Program-made: the position numbers and the translations under genes
The notes under the pieces: model-generated
What the model was told of the DNA's origin: nothing
What the model saw: only the letters and a program-made list of their open reading frames with translations
The model's database searches: none
Part shown: positions 21,281 to 38,193 of the stretch, one piece after another
Numbering within the stretch: position 1 is the stretch's first letter
Layout: every line of letters begins with the position of its first letter
Assembly (NCBI GenBank): GCA_958450325.1
Contig: OY288249.1
Location: 63,986,166-64,050,165 of the forward strand
Length of the DNA stretch: 64,000 nucleotides
Reading direction: 5' to 3'
DNA from: Agrostemma githago
Lineage: Eukaryota > Streptophyta > Magnoliopsida > Caryophyllales > Caryophyllaceae

Positions 21281-22128
21281 GACCCTGTTCTTTTCAGCTT
21301 ATTTTCAGCCCGTTTCAGACCAGCTCAGCTTCTATCAGTTCAGCCCAGCTCTTATCAGCTCAGCCCAACTTCTATAAGTTCAGCTCAGATCGCCCTAATA
21401 TTTTCAGCTCAGCTCCAATATTTTCAGCTCCTAAAATAATATTTCAATAATAATAATAATAATAAAATATAATAATAATAATAATAATAATAATAGTAAT
21501 AATATATTATTATTATTTATTTATTTATATGAAACGGGAGTTGCGTTAAGATCGAAACAAATTACAATAAGGTCTTGTTGTTGTTTTTGTTATGGCATTT
21601 CGATATTAAAGCAAGTTTCTTTTCATAAAAAAATAATAATAATGATAATATTATTCACTGTTCAATATGGGACTCGAACACACATCCTCTTGAACAAATT
21701 TAACCACCTTAACCACTACAGCAATATACCACTTCATGTTAATTTTGTATTAACAATATATATTGAGGCCCTTAATCTGTTTGGGCCCCGGTTCCAAGAA
21801 CCTAATTGAGCCCCCAATGGGCCGGCCCTGTCTGTCTCAATGCCATTACAATTCATTTACGTTTTTTTTACAATATTTTTTAGTGAATAGAATATTTAAT
21901 ATATATACCATACAATATAGCATATGAGTATTATTTGTATTGCATTAAAATTTAAGAATATCAAAAATATAAAATTTTGTATATTAAGTAATCAAAGATA
22001 TATACCTAATAAATTTTCTATTGTCAAGTATGAAAAAACAAAGTAGAAATCAAATGAATTGGAGAGAGTAATACGTTTTTGTTGTTGTTATTATTATTAT
22101 TACTATTATTTATTTACTTATTTATTTA

Positions 22129-22222
<94 letters not shown>

Positions 22223-22412
22223 TGGTGTTATTTTTTTTCATTTTTTAAAATATTATTAGACAATTTATACAAGTAGTTATTAGTTTCAGCTTCTTTGACT
22301 TCAGCTCAGCTTTTACCAGTCCAGCTCAGCTCCTATCAGACCAGCTCAACTCTTATCAAACCAGCTCAGCTCAGCTCAGCTCAACCCTATTTCAGCCGAA
22401 AAGAACAGGGTC
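21281..22412. mobile_element. PIF/Harbinger-like non-autonomous element
   Basis: Termini GACCCTGTTCTTTTC and GAAAAGAACAGGGTC are perfect inverted repeats. The 3-bp target duplication TAA (21278-21280 and 22413-22415) is the size typical of PIF/Harbinger. Both subterminal zones consist of repeated CAGCTCAGC and CAGACCAGCTCAG units, and the middle is AT microsatellites plus unique sequence. No transposase frame is present. A related, oppositely oriented copy starts at 48667. Confidence 0.85.
22130..22219. repeat. (ATT)n microsatellite
   Basis: About 90 bp of uninterrupted TTA/ATT repeats inside the Harbinger-like element. Confidence 0.95.
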
Positions 22413-22439
22413 TAACTATCCGCTTGTCACAACTTTGTA

Positions 22440-22701
22440 CTCCCTCCGTTCCAACCATTTGTATCCATTTGCTTTATGCACGTATGTCTATACTCGTTTT
22501 CTTTTGTCTATATCTTTAGTTACGTAATACTAAAAGTTATAAAAAATTGATATTCATAATATATTCGATTAGACGATTTAAACAAGATCCCACATGAGTA
22601 TATTTTATCTTATACTATATTAGAAGTTATATCAAAAATTCATCCTACTTATAAATAGTGTAAAAAAAACAAATGTATACCATTCGTTGGAACGGAGGGA
22701 G
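22440..22701. mobile_element. Stowaway-like MITE
   Basis: 262 bp with flanking TA. Ends CTCCCTCCGTTCCAACCATT and GTTGGAACGGAGGGAG are inverted repeats, followed internally by TGTATCC/GTATACC and ATTTGCTTT. Same length class as the copy at 17301-17562. Confidence 0.88.
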
Positions 22702-23039
22702 TATCATTTTATTCGAACCATAGTTCGTAAGTAGTTACCCCAATTGTCACTAATTTACATCATTCTAATTAGCTTTCGTAACAGTTGTATCAAAATGAAA
22801 TAAAAGTTAAAAACTCATATTCCGTAGATGGGAGAGAGTATTAGTTTAGATGAAAGAGATTACTAACAGCATACTCCGTATTACCCATCAATATACAGTA
22901 TATATACTCCCTCTGTATCAAGATAATCTTCCCATTTTATTTTGATATCCCTCATAATGGAATAAAAATGGGAAGATATCAGTGGTGGTGGTGGAAGTAA
23001 ACATTAATACCTAGCAACAAAGGATTTAAATGTTCAGTT
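22702..23039. other. Spacer, no gene seen
   Basis: AT-rich, with one TACTCCGTA nonamer at 22872 and a Stowaway-like CTCCCTCTGTATCAAG start near 22908 without a matching right end. Confidence 0.45.
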
Positions 23040-23231
23040 GGTCTCTCTTGCGACGGATATATCCGTCGCAAGCTTAAGACGGGTCAAGTACATATCACTT
23101 AAGGAGATAAGGACAAATATTTATCTAGGTCCCACCAACCTCACTTTTGTCTTATCCTAACTATTTGGTATCTATTTTATCCGTCATACGTTTGTGACGA
23201 ATATCTCCGTTACAAACAAGAATTTGTGTTA
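23040..23231. repeat. Dispersed repeat with GACGGATAT inverted ends, copy 2
   Basis: It starts GTCTCTCTTGCGACGGATAT followed at once by ATCCGTCGCAAG, a tight hairpin, and ends CGTTACAAACAAGAATTTG. Related to 20341-20498. Confidence 0.5.
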
Positions 23232-25186
23232 AATGTCTGGCAGTGTATGTGTATGTATGAGAGCTCAAAGCCCAAAGAACGAAAGACTTGAATTGGGCGT
23301 GATAGATAGATAGATGTAACAAAGCCTGATTAGACAGACTATAGGAAGAAAGGTGCGTGTTATCTGGTGTTATCAATATTCAATAATACAGCCAGTGAAT
23401 GTAGTAGTTTGGCTAATATCCTTTCCAATTTAATAGGCGTTTGTTCCATGCGTACTTAAAAAAAGACGTTGGATAAGGATTTCGAACCCAGGTTCATTAA
23501 ACATGAGGTTGATCTTATAACCAACTTTACTACCTCACAGTTAATGTCATAATTTAATGAAAATTTATATATATTATACTTAAACTATTTCTCAAAACCT
23601 TCACTCTTTTACTTATAGATTATTCACGACACGTTGCAAATATTTGTCTTAATTTTTTCCAATATAATGTAATTAGTTTATTTAATTTGGTAATGATTTT
23701 AATAACTGTATGATAAAAATATGATTTAAAACATATATAAGCATTTTTTTACAAGTCTCATTGTTCATTATTATATAGAAAAAATATCCCAAAAATAGTT
23801 TTAAAATGCAAAAATGTCGGAAAAAAATAGTGCCCCCTAGCTGAAAAATCCTAGGTCCGCCACTGATTCAAGTTCAAGCTTCCTTTTCTCTTTTCGACAC
23901 TATTCACAATCAGGGAGAACTTTCGATATTCACGACAATCTATTAGAGAAAATATATTCATGTGAGATCTTGTTTGATTCGTCTTTAAAAGTACATTATT
24001 AATATCCAATTTGCATAATTTTTACTAATATGTTACGAAAGATATTAACGATGCAAAATGCGCGTTGGCAAACGTGAAAAAGTAAAATGGAAGCTTGGAA
24101 TTGGAAGAAGTACAAACTTGGTTCTTTGTACAGCAAGTGGGACCTCCCTACTTTTTGCACACCATTTCCCATTTAATTTCACACTCTTTTTATCGGTTCT
24201 TTTCTCTTTTTCTTCTTTTTGTACGCTATTATAGTTGTTATTTCTCCTTTTTCTATTTAATTGCACATCTTTTTATTTCCCATTATTATAGTTGTTGGTG
24301 GGAAGTGTTAATTTTTTTTAGATTGTTAAATTATTAAAAATAATGTAATTTAAATTAAGATTTGTTGTTTAAAAGTGTAGGGAGTTAGAAACAAAAAATT
24401 ATGATGTTAAAAAAATATGGAGTTTAAAAAAAATATTATAAAAAAAATGTTTTGTTGTTAATTTAAAAATGAAATGTTAGTTTATTTTAAAAAATATTAT
24501 GATGTTAATTTAAAAATGAAATTTTTTGGTAGAAATTAATTTTAAGTAGTGAGTGGATTGTGTGTGAGACTCATTTACGACAATAGCAATGGTTAAAGTT
24601 CTATAACGAACTTTATTATTGACACATCAACCCACGTTATTAGTTATGAAACTTTTTAAATCATCTCAATGGTAAAAGTTTCTTATTTTTTATGTGGTTC
24701 CCTCTTTTCCTTACATGAAACCGTTTTTTACTTTAGAAACCGGTTTCATATAAGGAGTTTCTTAGGTTGTAGATCAATGGTTAAGGAGTTCCATATACAT
24801 ATGAAACTTCTTATACATATGAAACTTCTTATAAACTTGGATGAACTTGTACTATTGTTGACATTGGTTATTTGGAGTTTGAGTTTGTAGATAGTGATGT
24901 GGCGGAGAATGAACTTGGATGGACGTTTGTTGTTGTTGTTGCTCTCACGTCCCATACTTTCTACTCCCTCTTTATTAATGTTCTCCTCTATCCGCAGTCA
25001 CTATTTTTTATGTGTTCTGGATAAACTCTCGGGTGTACGCATAACTTGGAAACCACGCACACCAAGTAAACCGTCCGTGGGCGACAGACTCGAAGTCTAG
25101 AAGGCATAGTTTCAAGCCAAACTCCCACAAGATCGCGCTTGCATGCGCTTGAACCTGAGACCCTTGGACTGATGACCACAAGTTTT
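23232..25186. other. AT-rich spacer before the CACTA element, no gene seen
   Basis: Near 23856-23873 the sequence CCTAGGTCCGCCACTG resembles the end of a common plant transposon, with no clear partner. At 24790-24835 the unit ATACATATGAAACTTCTT is repeated in tandem. Poly-A/T stretches fill 24300-24550. No coding region is supported. Confidence 0.45.
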
Positions 25187-25227
25187 CACTAGAAGAAATA
25201 CTTCGTATAGCTACCATTCACGCGCGA

Positions 25228-25500
25228 CTGAAAAATTCAGTCGCTTATTTAGTGACTGAAAGTACAACGCGCGACCGATATCAGTCGTTGAACGAGGAGA
25301 CGGATTTTGGAAAAAAGTAATTACACGTAGCGACCGAAATCAGTCGTTAAAATCATACACGCGCGACTGAAATCGGTCGCTAAAGCAGTGACCTAGCGAC
25401 TGAAATCAGTCGCTAAATAAAAGCACGCGCAACGGAAATCGGTCACTAAGTAGCGACTGAATATTTACACGCGCGACCGATTTCGGTCGCTAAGCGTTCT
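25228..25500. repeat. Left subterminal repeat array of the CACTA element
   Basis: About ten copies, in both orientations, of a 10-12 bp unit such as AGCGACTGAAAT / ATTTCGGTCGCT, often joined head to head into GCGACTGAAATCAGTCGC. Such arrays bind the TNPA-type protein in En/Spm. Confidence 0.85.
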
Positions 25501-26067
25501 GATTTTTTTTTAAAGCAACGAACACCCCCCTCCCCCTATCATTCTCTCATTTCACTCTATCTCTCTAAAACTCGTCAACCCTCTCTCTAAAATCGCCCCC
25601 TCCTTTCCTCTTCATTCATTCCTTCTTCTCTTGCTTTCCTTTAGTAAGGTACGTTTATCTATCTATATTTAGTTTTAATTATTTGTTAAATTTTGTTTTT
25701 ATCGATTTAAATAAATTAGTTATTGGGTTGGATAGTTTTTTAGTTGTCGGAATATTTAGTGTAGTAAGCATGTTAATTGTCCGTAGGTTCCCTAATTTGA
25801 AATAGGTAGATTATTAGTATCAAAATTCGAGTTTGTGGTTAAGTAGTTGAATGAATTGGGTTGTTTTGATGTGTTAGGAAATTGGAAGTGAAATACAATT
25901 ATGCCGATTTAGTGATGTAATTATGGATGGATTGGGTGCAAATAGTACTTTGTTTAGGTGAATTGAGAATTTTACAGAATATGTGAGTAGTGTATATATA
26001 TTAGTAAATTACTTTAGAGGAAATAATTTGTATGTGGTTATTGTCTCAATTTTTTTAGATAAAAAAA

Positions 26068-26785
26068 ATGAAGAGACAGGAACGAAAATGGATGTATGGG
26101 GAAAGATTGGATAAGAGACGACGTCCCACAAATGAATTTTTAGAGGGTGTTAATAGTTTTCTTGAGTTCGCTAAAACCCATCCCGAATACGCGTCAGATG
26201 GTAGATTTAGGTTTCCTTGTGTGAAATGTAAGAACCTCAAATTCTTGGATAATATTTTGATTAAGGAACATATTATCTCAAATGGGTTTAACCCAAATTA
26301 TTATTATTGGACTTGAGGGTGATGATTACTACGGTCTACTGGAGGACATCTTCGAGTTGTGCTATGTTGGAAATGATCGTGGATATAGAGCTGTGGTATT
26401 TAAATGCGAATGGAAGGACAACTCGGTGCAAGGTACTAGAGTACATGAAAGATACAAACTAGTTGAAGTTAATCATACCAAAAAATACTCCAAGTACGAT
26501 CCGTTTATACTTGCACATCAAGCACACCAAGTGTACTTTGCGCCTTATCCAACCACAAAGAACGACATAGCTGTGAACCAGTGGTGGGCGGTATTTAAAA
26601 CTAAGCCACGGGGGCACTATGACACTGACCTCTTCCAAGAGGAAGTCATTTCTAGTGGTACAACATTTTCTCCAGTTGATGAGAATCTTTTCGCAATTGT
26701 TGATGATGACAATAATGAGGTGGATGTGGGGGAAAATTTTGAAGACGATGAAGGTGGTGAGGAGGAGGAAGGTGCTTCTAGTGAT
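26068..26785 (+). pseudogene. TNP2-like CACTA transposase, internally deleted and interrupted
   Basis: Residues from the ATG at 26068 match a transposase-associated N-terminal domain: W-M-Y start, GVNSFLEFAK, a CVKCKN zinc-like motif, and an HIISNGFNPNYYYW end. This frame stops at 26316. A second frame, open over about 26317-26788, resembles the DUF4216-type C-terminal domain of TNP2 proteins (DYYGLLEDIFEL, VVFKCEW) with an acidic tail. The large catalytic domain that should lie between the two is missing, so this is a deletion derivative. The acidic tail is cut at 26785 by the Ty3 element and resumes at 41351-41485, where its TAG stop lies. Confidence 0.82.
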
Positions 26786-28106
26786 TGATGGGAGGGATTT
26801 GTCGTGGATTCCCGCCAACAAATAAAAAACCAACTAATCCTAGTGGGTAGCTAGAGCAAGTCGGGTCGAATCCACAGGGACGGGGTGTCGGACTAAGGTA
26901 TGCTACGGTCAAGGACTATGTTCGAGACGAGCTATTCTAAGGGGGAGGCTAAGGACTAAACTAGGTCTAAAACGAGAAAACAATCAAAGGAAACGGGCTA
27001 GGATTAGGTCGGGGTCAAAGGGGTAACGGAATGGTCGAGGAAGAGCTAGAGTGAAGGAGGTAGTAGGGGAATCTAGGTATAGTCCGGGCTCTCGCAACTT
27101 AGACTCACCTAGAGGTTCCACCTAAAACCCACCTTGGCGACACAAACGACAAACGGGGCTACTAGCGTGATATCGGGGCCTAGGTCGCGCCCGGGCTCTC
27201 GCAACTTAGACCGACCTAGGGGTCATCCTCACCGGGCTCTCGCAACTTAGTGAGGGAACCAAACCCACAAACAAACTATCACCCACAAGAGAAAGTCAAG
27301 AAAAACAAGCATATGTGTGGACATGACATAGGTCCACCCCGACGCGGCCACGCGCGGGTTTGGGTAGGCGAATGAATCTCCATATGAAACGGATCGAATT
27401 GAAATTTAGGTCTATGTGGAGTCGCCACCGAATTTTATGGTTATTCGGAACCGTTCAAGCCCACTCTATGTCGTAGTGGTCCGTATACAAAATACGGCCC
27501 ATTTCCGATGTCAGAGTTTATTGGGCTCGTCCCTTTGCATTTGATACCAATACCGACATTATCGGATATTGTGTATTGAATGACTCTCGTGCGCCAACGG
27601 TTTCGGGCATCCGGAAACCGAGGTTCTGAGTAAGGGGTGAGGGTACGTGTTGGGAAGCCCACAAAGGACACCCAACCCCGCCCGCACATTAGCGGCCTCT
27701 ACTAAGAATTCGAGTGACTTACAATACGCGCGCTAGTTAAACGGGAAAATGATATGCAAAGATTATTTTCCCTAAACATGTGAATTGAAATTGAAAAGGG
27801 TTTCTAAGTCAAAATAATGCAATTAATTCTAACGTCGAAGTTGAATTTTAGCATGCGGGTTCATTTAGTATAATAAACGAACGAGAATTAAATTGACAAA
27901 AGAAACAAGCAAACGGTTAGTAACGGTAAATCGAAATTAACGGTTTGTGCAAATATTGGATTAAATTGAAAAGATGCAAATATGAGGATGCATGATTTGA
28001 AAAGATAGTATACACGTGATCAATTATGCACGTGTTGACCTAAGTCGTAAAATACTATCGAGTTTGAAAAATAGGATAATGTACGACTCGTGTTTGAGTC
28101 GTTATG

Positions 28107-28345
28107 AGGTCACTCGATCGAGTGGTCGATGGACTCGATCGAGTGGACCCTAAAAAAACGATTCTGTTTTGCGTCAAAGACCATACTCGGCCGAGTTATT
28201 GACTAACTCGGTCGAGTACATGGCCACTCGACCGAGTCACTGTGAGACTCGATCGAGTGGGTGTTCTGATGAGCATTCTGACCCGATTTTGAGGTGCTAC
28301 TCGACCGAGTGGGCTGGGCACTCGGTCGAGTGCCCTCTGTACGAA
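28107..28345. repeat. Cluster of CTCGATCGAGT-type palindromes in the solo LTR (first part)
   Basis: Repeated imperfect palindromes: CACTCGATCGAGTGG, ACTCGATCGAGTGG, ACTCGACCGAGT, ACTCGGTCGAGT, separated by short unrelated spacers. A second cluster of the same type lies at 33684-33795. Confidence 0.85.
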
Positions 28346-28731
28346 TTAAAATTCGATTGTAACAAAAACGTGTTTTATGTCGAAAATCGTTTTAAGTAGG
28401 TCGTTGCTATAAAATTAAATTTCCTCCGCGTTTAATAATGTCATAATTCTAACGAATTGTTTTGACAATTATTTTAGCCTCAATGGAAATTGCGTCTTGA
28501 ATTGATTTTATGTGATTTGGGAGAATTGACTATTTGATTAAATAAATAAAAAAAATGATTCCCTCGACTTCTCCGACATCGAATAAATCCCTAGGGATTG
28601 TGATGTCGGATCCGTGTCAACGGGTTTCGACCCTTGTTAAAGATTGATTTGAAGATTGATGGATAATGATAACGAGAAATAATAATAATAGTAATAATAA
28701 TAATACTAGACGTAACAATAACAATAATAAC

Positions 28732-33305
<4,574 letters not shown>

Positions 33306-33683
33306 AATAATAATAATAATAATCGAAAAAAAACGGAAGAGAGAGGAAGATGAATGACGTGAGAAAGAAGAAGAAAAGAAGAAGGAGGTTTGTCACCCTC
33401 AACCTACATGTTCTTGTCTCGGAATAAGGCTCGTAAACGCGGCTATAACACGGGAGTCTTCGAGGTGTATGGAGGCTAAGTTGTGGTGGCTCGGGTTGAA
33501 TTCCTAAAACTAGGTTTAGGGTTTGCTAATGTCGATTTTCCTAGGGTTTGTCTAGGGTTTGTAAAGGGTGTAGTGTAGAATTGCTCTATGATGTGTTAGG
33601 GTTGTAAGAGATTGTAAAGATGTGTGTATGATGGTTGCGTGAGGGTTCCTTATATAGGAAAAGCTAGGGCACCCGAATTAGGG

Positions 33684-33795
33684 TTACTCGACCGAGTAAG
33701 GGCTAACTCGGTCGAGTGGCCCGTGAAGCCTGCAGCCGGGCTCAAAACAAGCCCACTCGATCGAGTGGGTGGGTCACTCGATCGAGTGGCCCAGT
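33684..33795. repeat. Second cluster of CTCGATCGAGT-type palindromes
   Basis: ACTCGACCGAGTAA, ACTCGGTCGAGTGG, CCACTCGATCGAGTGG and CACTCGATCGAGTGG within 112 bp, in the distal part of the solo LTR. Confidence 0.85.
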
Positions 33796-34789
33796 CGGGT
33801 GCACGGGTCCATTGTTTTGGACCTTGACTTTGAGTGTTTGATGGGTTTTGTGTTTGACTTGGACTTTTGATGGTTGTATGGCTGTTTTTGTGTGTCTCGG
33901 AAACGATTTTGACCGGGGTTGACCCAATCGCAAAAAGTCGGTTTTAATTCCGGTGTCGGTTTTGGCCCAAATTAGCCTTATTTGATTGGAAACGGCCCGC
34001 TGGGCCTGGATTTGAGGTTGATTTTGTGATATTTGTACTCCGTAAGTGTGTTAGCCAACGATTAATGGATTTGAGCCCGTATCCGAGCGTATAGAAGCAT
34101 GTTAGCGTCCGATCATCATCGGGTATTTTTTTGGAAACTGCTATAGACACCTGGCAGTCAAATGCGGGTGTCTACAATATGCATACTAGTCATTCAAGCA
34201 TTTCAACAAACATGTGATATGCATCAAACCAAGAGGAAACCCAAATCTTCCACCAACATCTCCAACAATCCCTTAATCATCCAATTAACACCCTAATCAC
34301 CTTACTAACCCTAGCAAGATACTACTCTAACATATCTATACTAAAACTAACAAGAACAAGAGGAATCAACATAACAATCAAAACAAACATGAAGAAACTA
34401 ACAAGAACTATGAACTATGAACAATACATTCAACAAAGAATCAAACTTTAATGAAAGAACAAGAGAAAGGAAAAGAAGATTATACCTACTAACAAGATGA
34501 AAGGAAGAAGGAAACTTGCATAAATGAGAAAAACCCAAAACAAACATCCAAGTTTGTCAAGCTTGGTGGAGATCTTGAAGAATTCCCAAATTACAAGGAT
34601 TAAACTAAGATTAAAGATAATCTAAAGACTAATCTACACTAATCTATGCTAATCTATGCTAAACTATGCTAGGGTTTAGTGGGTAATGTCTAACATAACA
34701 AAGGAATACAAGAGGAAGGGTATATATACGGTTACAATGCAAAGGGAGATGAAACAATGCAATCACGGGCTGTAACTGGGCCATCGCGT

Positions 34790-34930
34790 CCGGGATGAGT
34801 TGGTCCCGGTCGGGATGAGGTGGTCCCGGTCGGGATGGACCCCTTCCCGGTCGGGAAGGCCTCAAAACAGCAGCTCTTCTTTTGTGCACTTCATCCCGGA
34901 CGGGTTGAGGTCATACCCGTCGGGGATGGG
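34790..34930. repeat. Cluster of TCCCGGTCGGGA palindromes in element C LTR
   Basis: Units such as GTCCCGGTCGGGATG and TTCCCGGTCGGGAAGG, plus variants TCCGGGATG and CCCGTCGGGGATG. The same cluster occurs in the other LTR at about 40867-41010, with single-base differences. Confidence 0.88.
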
Positions 34931-35268
34931 TCTTGTAGGCCTCCAATATGATCCTTTTGGTCCCTCCTTGCTTCACATGAACTTCTCATCGATTCTCGGG
35001 ACTCGGGATCGGGTCTCGGAGGCTCGGGATTGGGTCCCAAGGTCTCGGCGTCGAATCCAAGGCATCGAGTGATCGTTCCTCCACTTCGTTGGCTCCGAAA
35101 AGTGTATGTATTGAGTCGGAATCGCTCCAACTCTTCACGAAGGGTCTTAGGAACCTGAAACGAACTAGAGGAAGCATAAGTAGCCCATAAATCGCTCCCA
35201 AGGAGCGATTCCACAAGGAAAATGGGACCAAAACACTACGAAATAGGCACTACAAACTACACTTATCA

Positions 35269-38193
35269 ACTCCCCCACACTTAACCCTTACTCGCCCTCG
35301 AGTAAGCACATACTAACTACTAAACTAGTCGAGTGGGTATTAGCGCATCCTACGCCCTTTCAACTCACGCGAGAGCACCTAGAGGATAAGTTCTCTTCGC
35401 AAGGCAAGTGGGGTCTTGCGACAAAACTATGGATGCAACCGGACACAAAACACATAAACAACAAACACACAAACAAACACACAAACGGTTGCACCCAAAA
35501 GAAAAGAAATACCGCTTCCCTCAAAAAAGCGGTGAAAGAAGCACCGGTTTAGGACTCAAGGCAAGTGACCACGTTCCCAAGCTAGCATTACAAAACAAAC
35601 TGGACAAAACTCTAATAGTATGACGACAAAGCAATAAAAACGTTGGTAACTTACCATGGTTCCTCCTAACCTTCTAAGAACGTACCACGGGACGATCGGC
35701 GGGATGGAAAAAGGATGAACCACGGTGTTAGTCGACACTGTAGGTAAGTGAGACCCCGCCCCCTTTAGCAAAGAGCCAAGAGGGTCGTCCCATGTCCGAA
35801 ACCGCCTAACTAGTCCAAGTAAAAAGTGGAAGTGATTGCAAAGTGAGGGAAGACCGACCACTACCGCTATCATCCTTCCTAGGGACTCGGTCCTTTGGTA
35901 AGCTCTTCACGGTAATGATCGGAAAAAGGCTTATTTTGAGATGTGGGGATTATTTTTGTGAATCGGGTTTTCTTTTGGCATCTTCTCTTTTCTTTTGCAT
36001 TTTTGCCTTGTTTAGCCATGCCATTCTTTTTCTTCTTTTCTATTTTCTTTTTGGCTTTTGTGCCTTTTCTTTTTCTTCATTCTTTTCTTTCTTTCATTTT
36101 CTTTCATTTTCTTTTCTTTGCCCTTTTGGCTTGATTTGGCTTTTTGGCATTTCTTTGTATGACAAGAAAGGGAGAATTCAACAAATTGCAACTTATTGTG
36201 TGGATATGTGTGAGAGGTAGGTAAATGGGTAAGTCGGGGGTCGCGATCCCTCTTCAAACCCACAAAAAGGGGAGAAAACTTGGACTAATCTAGCAAATTT
36301 CAAACATGGTCACCTAAGGGACAAGACTCGGTAACCAAGGCCTTTTCACACCGTGGGTGGTCATAATGGTCAAAATGCAAATCCCGCAGTAAATCCCTAG
36401 TAAGCTAGGTGGACTCAAGGTAAAGGACCAACGAAATCACTGATTTAGGGTCATTCTACTAGACTAAAGTCCAAGACTCGATTTATACAACTAGGAAGGG
36501 AAAATAGACGCTCGCACACTATCCTCTAAACCGGGTTTTCGAAAACGGTTTGCACACAAAACACACAACACAACACAAAACAAAGACATGACAAAGATGA
36601 AAGAAAAAGAAACAAAGGCAACAAAACAAAACAAAATAAAACAAACACAAAAACAAAACAAACACCACCCCAAACTTCCAAATGAGCAACCAATCATCCA
36701 CAAACTTTACAAAGCTCCACCCGAGCACACCACAACACATATCTCCTCCAAACTCCACAAAAAACAAAGAGGAAAAAGGGGTGAAAAGAAGTTACCGGGT
36801 GTCTTGAAAGCTCTCCAAAGCTAGCGGTGATTAAGCGACCTATAAGGAAAAAGGGAGGCAAAACACGCACAACAAAACAACAATACGACACAACGACACA
36901 AAAGAAAAACACACAAGAAGAAAATCTTTTTGATTTTTGTGAATTTTTTTCAAATTTTTAGGGTTTTTTTAAAGATTTTTCGAAAAACTACGAAAATAAA
37001 ACTAACGACGATAGAATATAGCTCCCCCACACTTAAACCGAGCCATGTCCTCATGCTCGATCGTAGTGTGCGGAGAGACAAAAGAAAAAGAAAAGAAACT
37101 ACGAAAATAAAGCTAAAAATCAAAAATAAAGTGAAGAAAAGGGTAGAAAGTGTCCGGCCGGGGTGTAGTCAAGTCACCATGGGCCGAGACAAGAAAAGAT
37201 ATGGAAGGGGGAAGAAAAATAAAAAGAAGGAAATAAAAGGAAATGGGAGGGGAGGGCAAGGTGTAATCAAGTCACCTAGCCCGGATTCCGCCTAAATCCG
37301 ACTAAATCCAACAAAAGGGGTGAAAAACTTGTAAATTTTGGATTTTGAAATGACTCTCGATGTAGTCACGTCATCGACTACATCGAGAGTCGGGAGCAAC
37401 CATATACCAAGGCCTCGAAGGCTACCATGACCCAAATATAAGGGGAAGGGGAGTAAACAAAGGAAAACAAGCAATAAAAGACGGAAAAGAAAGGATAGTT
37501 GCCGTACCAATAGGATAGCAACTCACTCGCTCCATCGTCTCCAATGATCAATAAAGGCACTTTGTTTGTCTTCATCGTTGCTATCCCGCTTCGAACTTGA
37601 TAAAACACATGGTAGAGGTAGTAATGGTGTGAGGGGAGTGGGATTCGATGTGAAACTCGGTGTAAAGGGAAGAGAAATGAGGCGAGGGTATGTAAATGAA
37701 GTGTAATGGTCATATGACATGAGCAAGGATGGGTAGGGAGGTTGGGTGGGGGTATACAATGGTTGGGTGGGCCCAAATGTCGAAGAAGAGGCCAAAAGAG
37801 GAGAAAGGGGACCATCCCGGTCGGGATGGATGGTCCCGGTCGGGAAGACACACTCGTCCCGGTCGGGAAGCCACCTTCCCGGTCGGGACGGCACTCCAGC
37901 AAGCTCCAATTTTTGCACCTCCATCCCGATCGGGATGACATATCCTTCCCGGTCGGGAAGCTCCCTTCCCGCCCGGGATGGGTCTTCTTGACCTCCAAAA
38001 CCCCAAAAGCTTCACCGAAGCTTCAATAACCGACTTCCATACTCACGACCCAAGCTCTATCATTAACCATTCCTCTCTAGGAATCACCTTCACTTCACAC
38101 CTATCACAATAAGCTCAAATACAACATCAAATTCTCTCCCTCACAACGCTCATCAACAATCCAAATAACAAGAATTTCACAAAACTAACAATC
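35269..38193. other. Internal non-coding part of element C
   Basis: It begins with the polypurine tract (read on the minus strand) and holds T-rich and A-rich low-complexity tracts near 35980-36130 and 36540-36660. No protease, RT, RNase H or integrase motif is seen in any frame. Confidence 0.6.
37808..37985. repeat. Internal cluster of TCCCGGTCGGGA palindromes in element C
   Basis: At least six units such as ATCCCGGTCGGGATGG, GTCCCGGTCGGGAAG, TTCCCGGTCGGGACGG and TCCCGATCGGGATGA. They match the palindromes of the same element's LTRs but lie in its internal region. Confidence 0.88.

Noticed and set aside
22059..22276. Leu- and Ile-rich membrane-like frames
   Set aside because: Translations of the ATT microsatellite.
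34790..37985. CRISPR-like array from the regularly repeated TCCCGGTCGGGA palindromes
   Set aside because: Spacing is irregular, the genome is plant nuclear, and the repeats belong to an LTR element.
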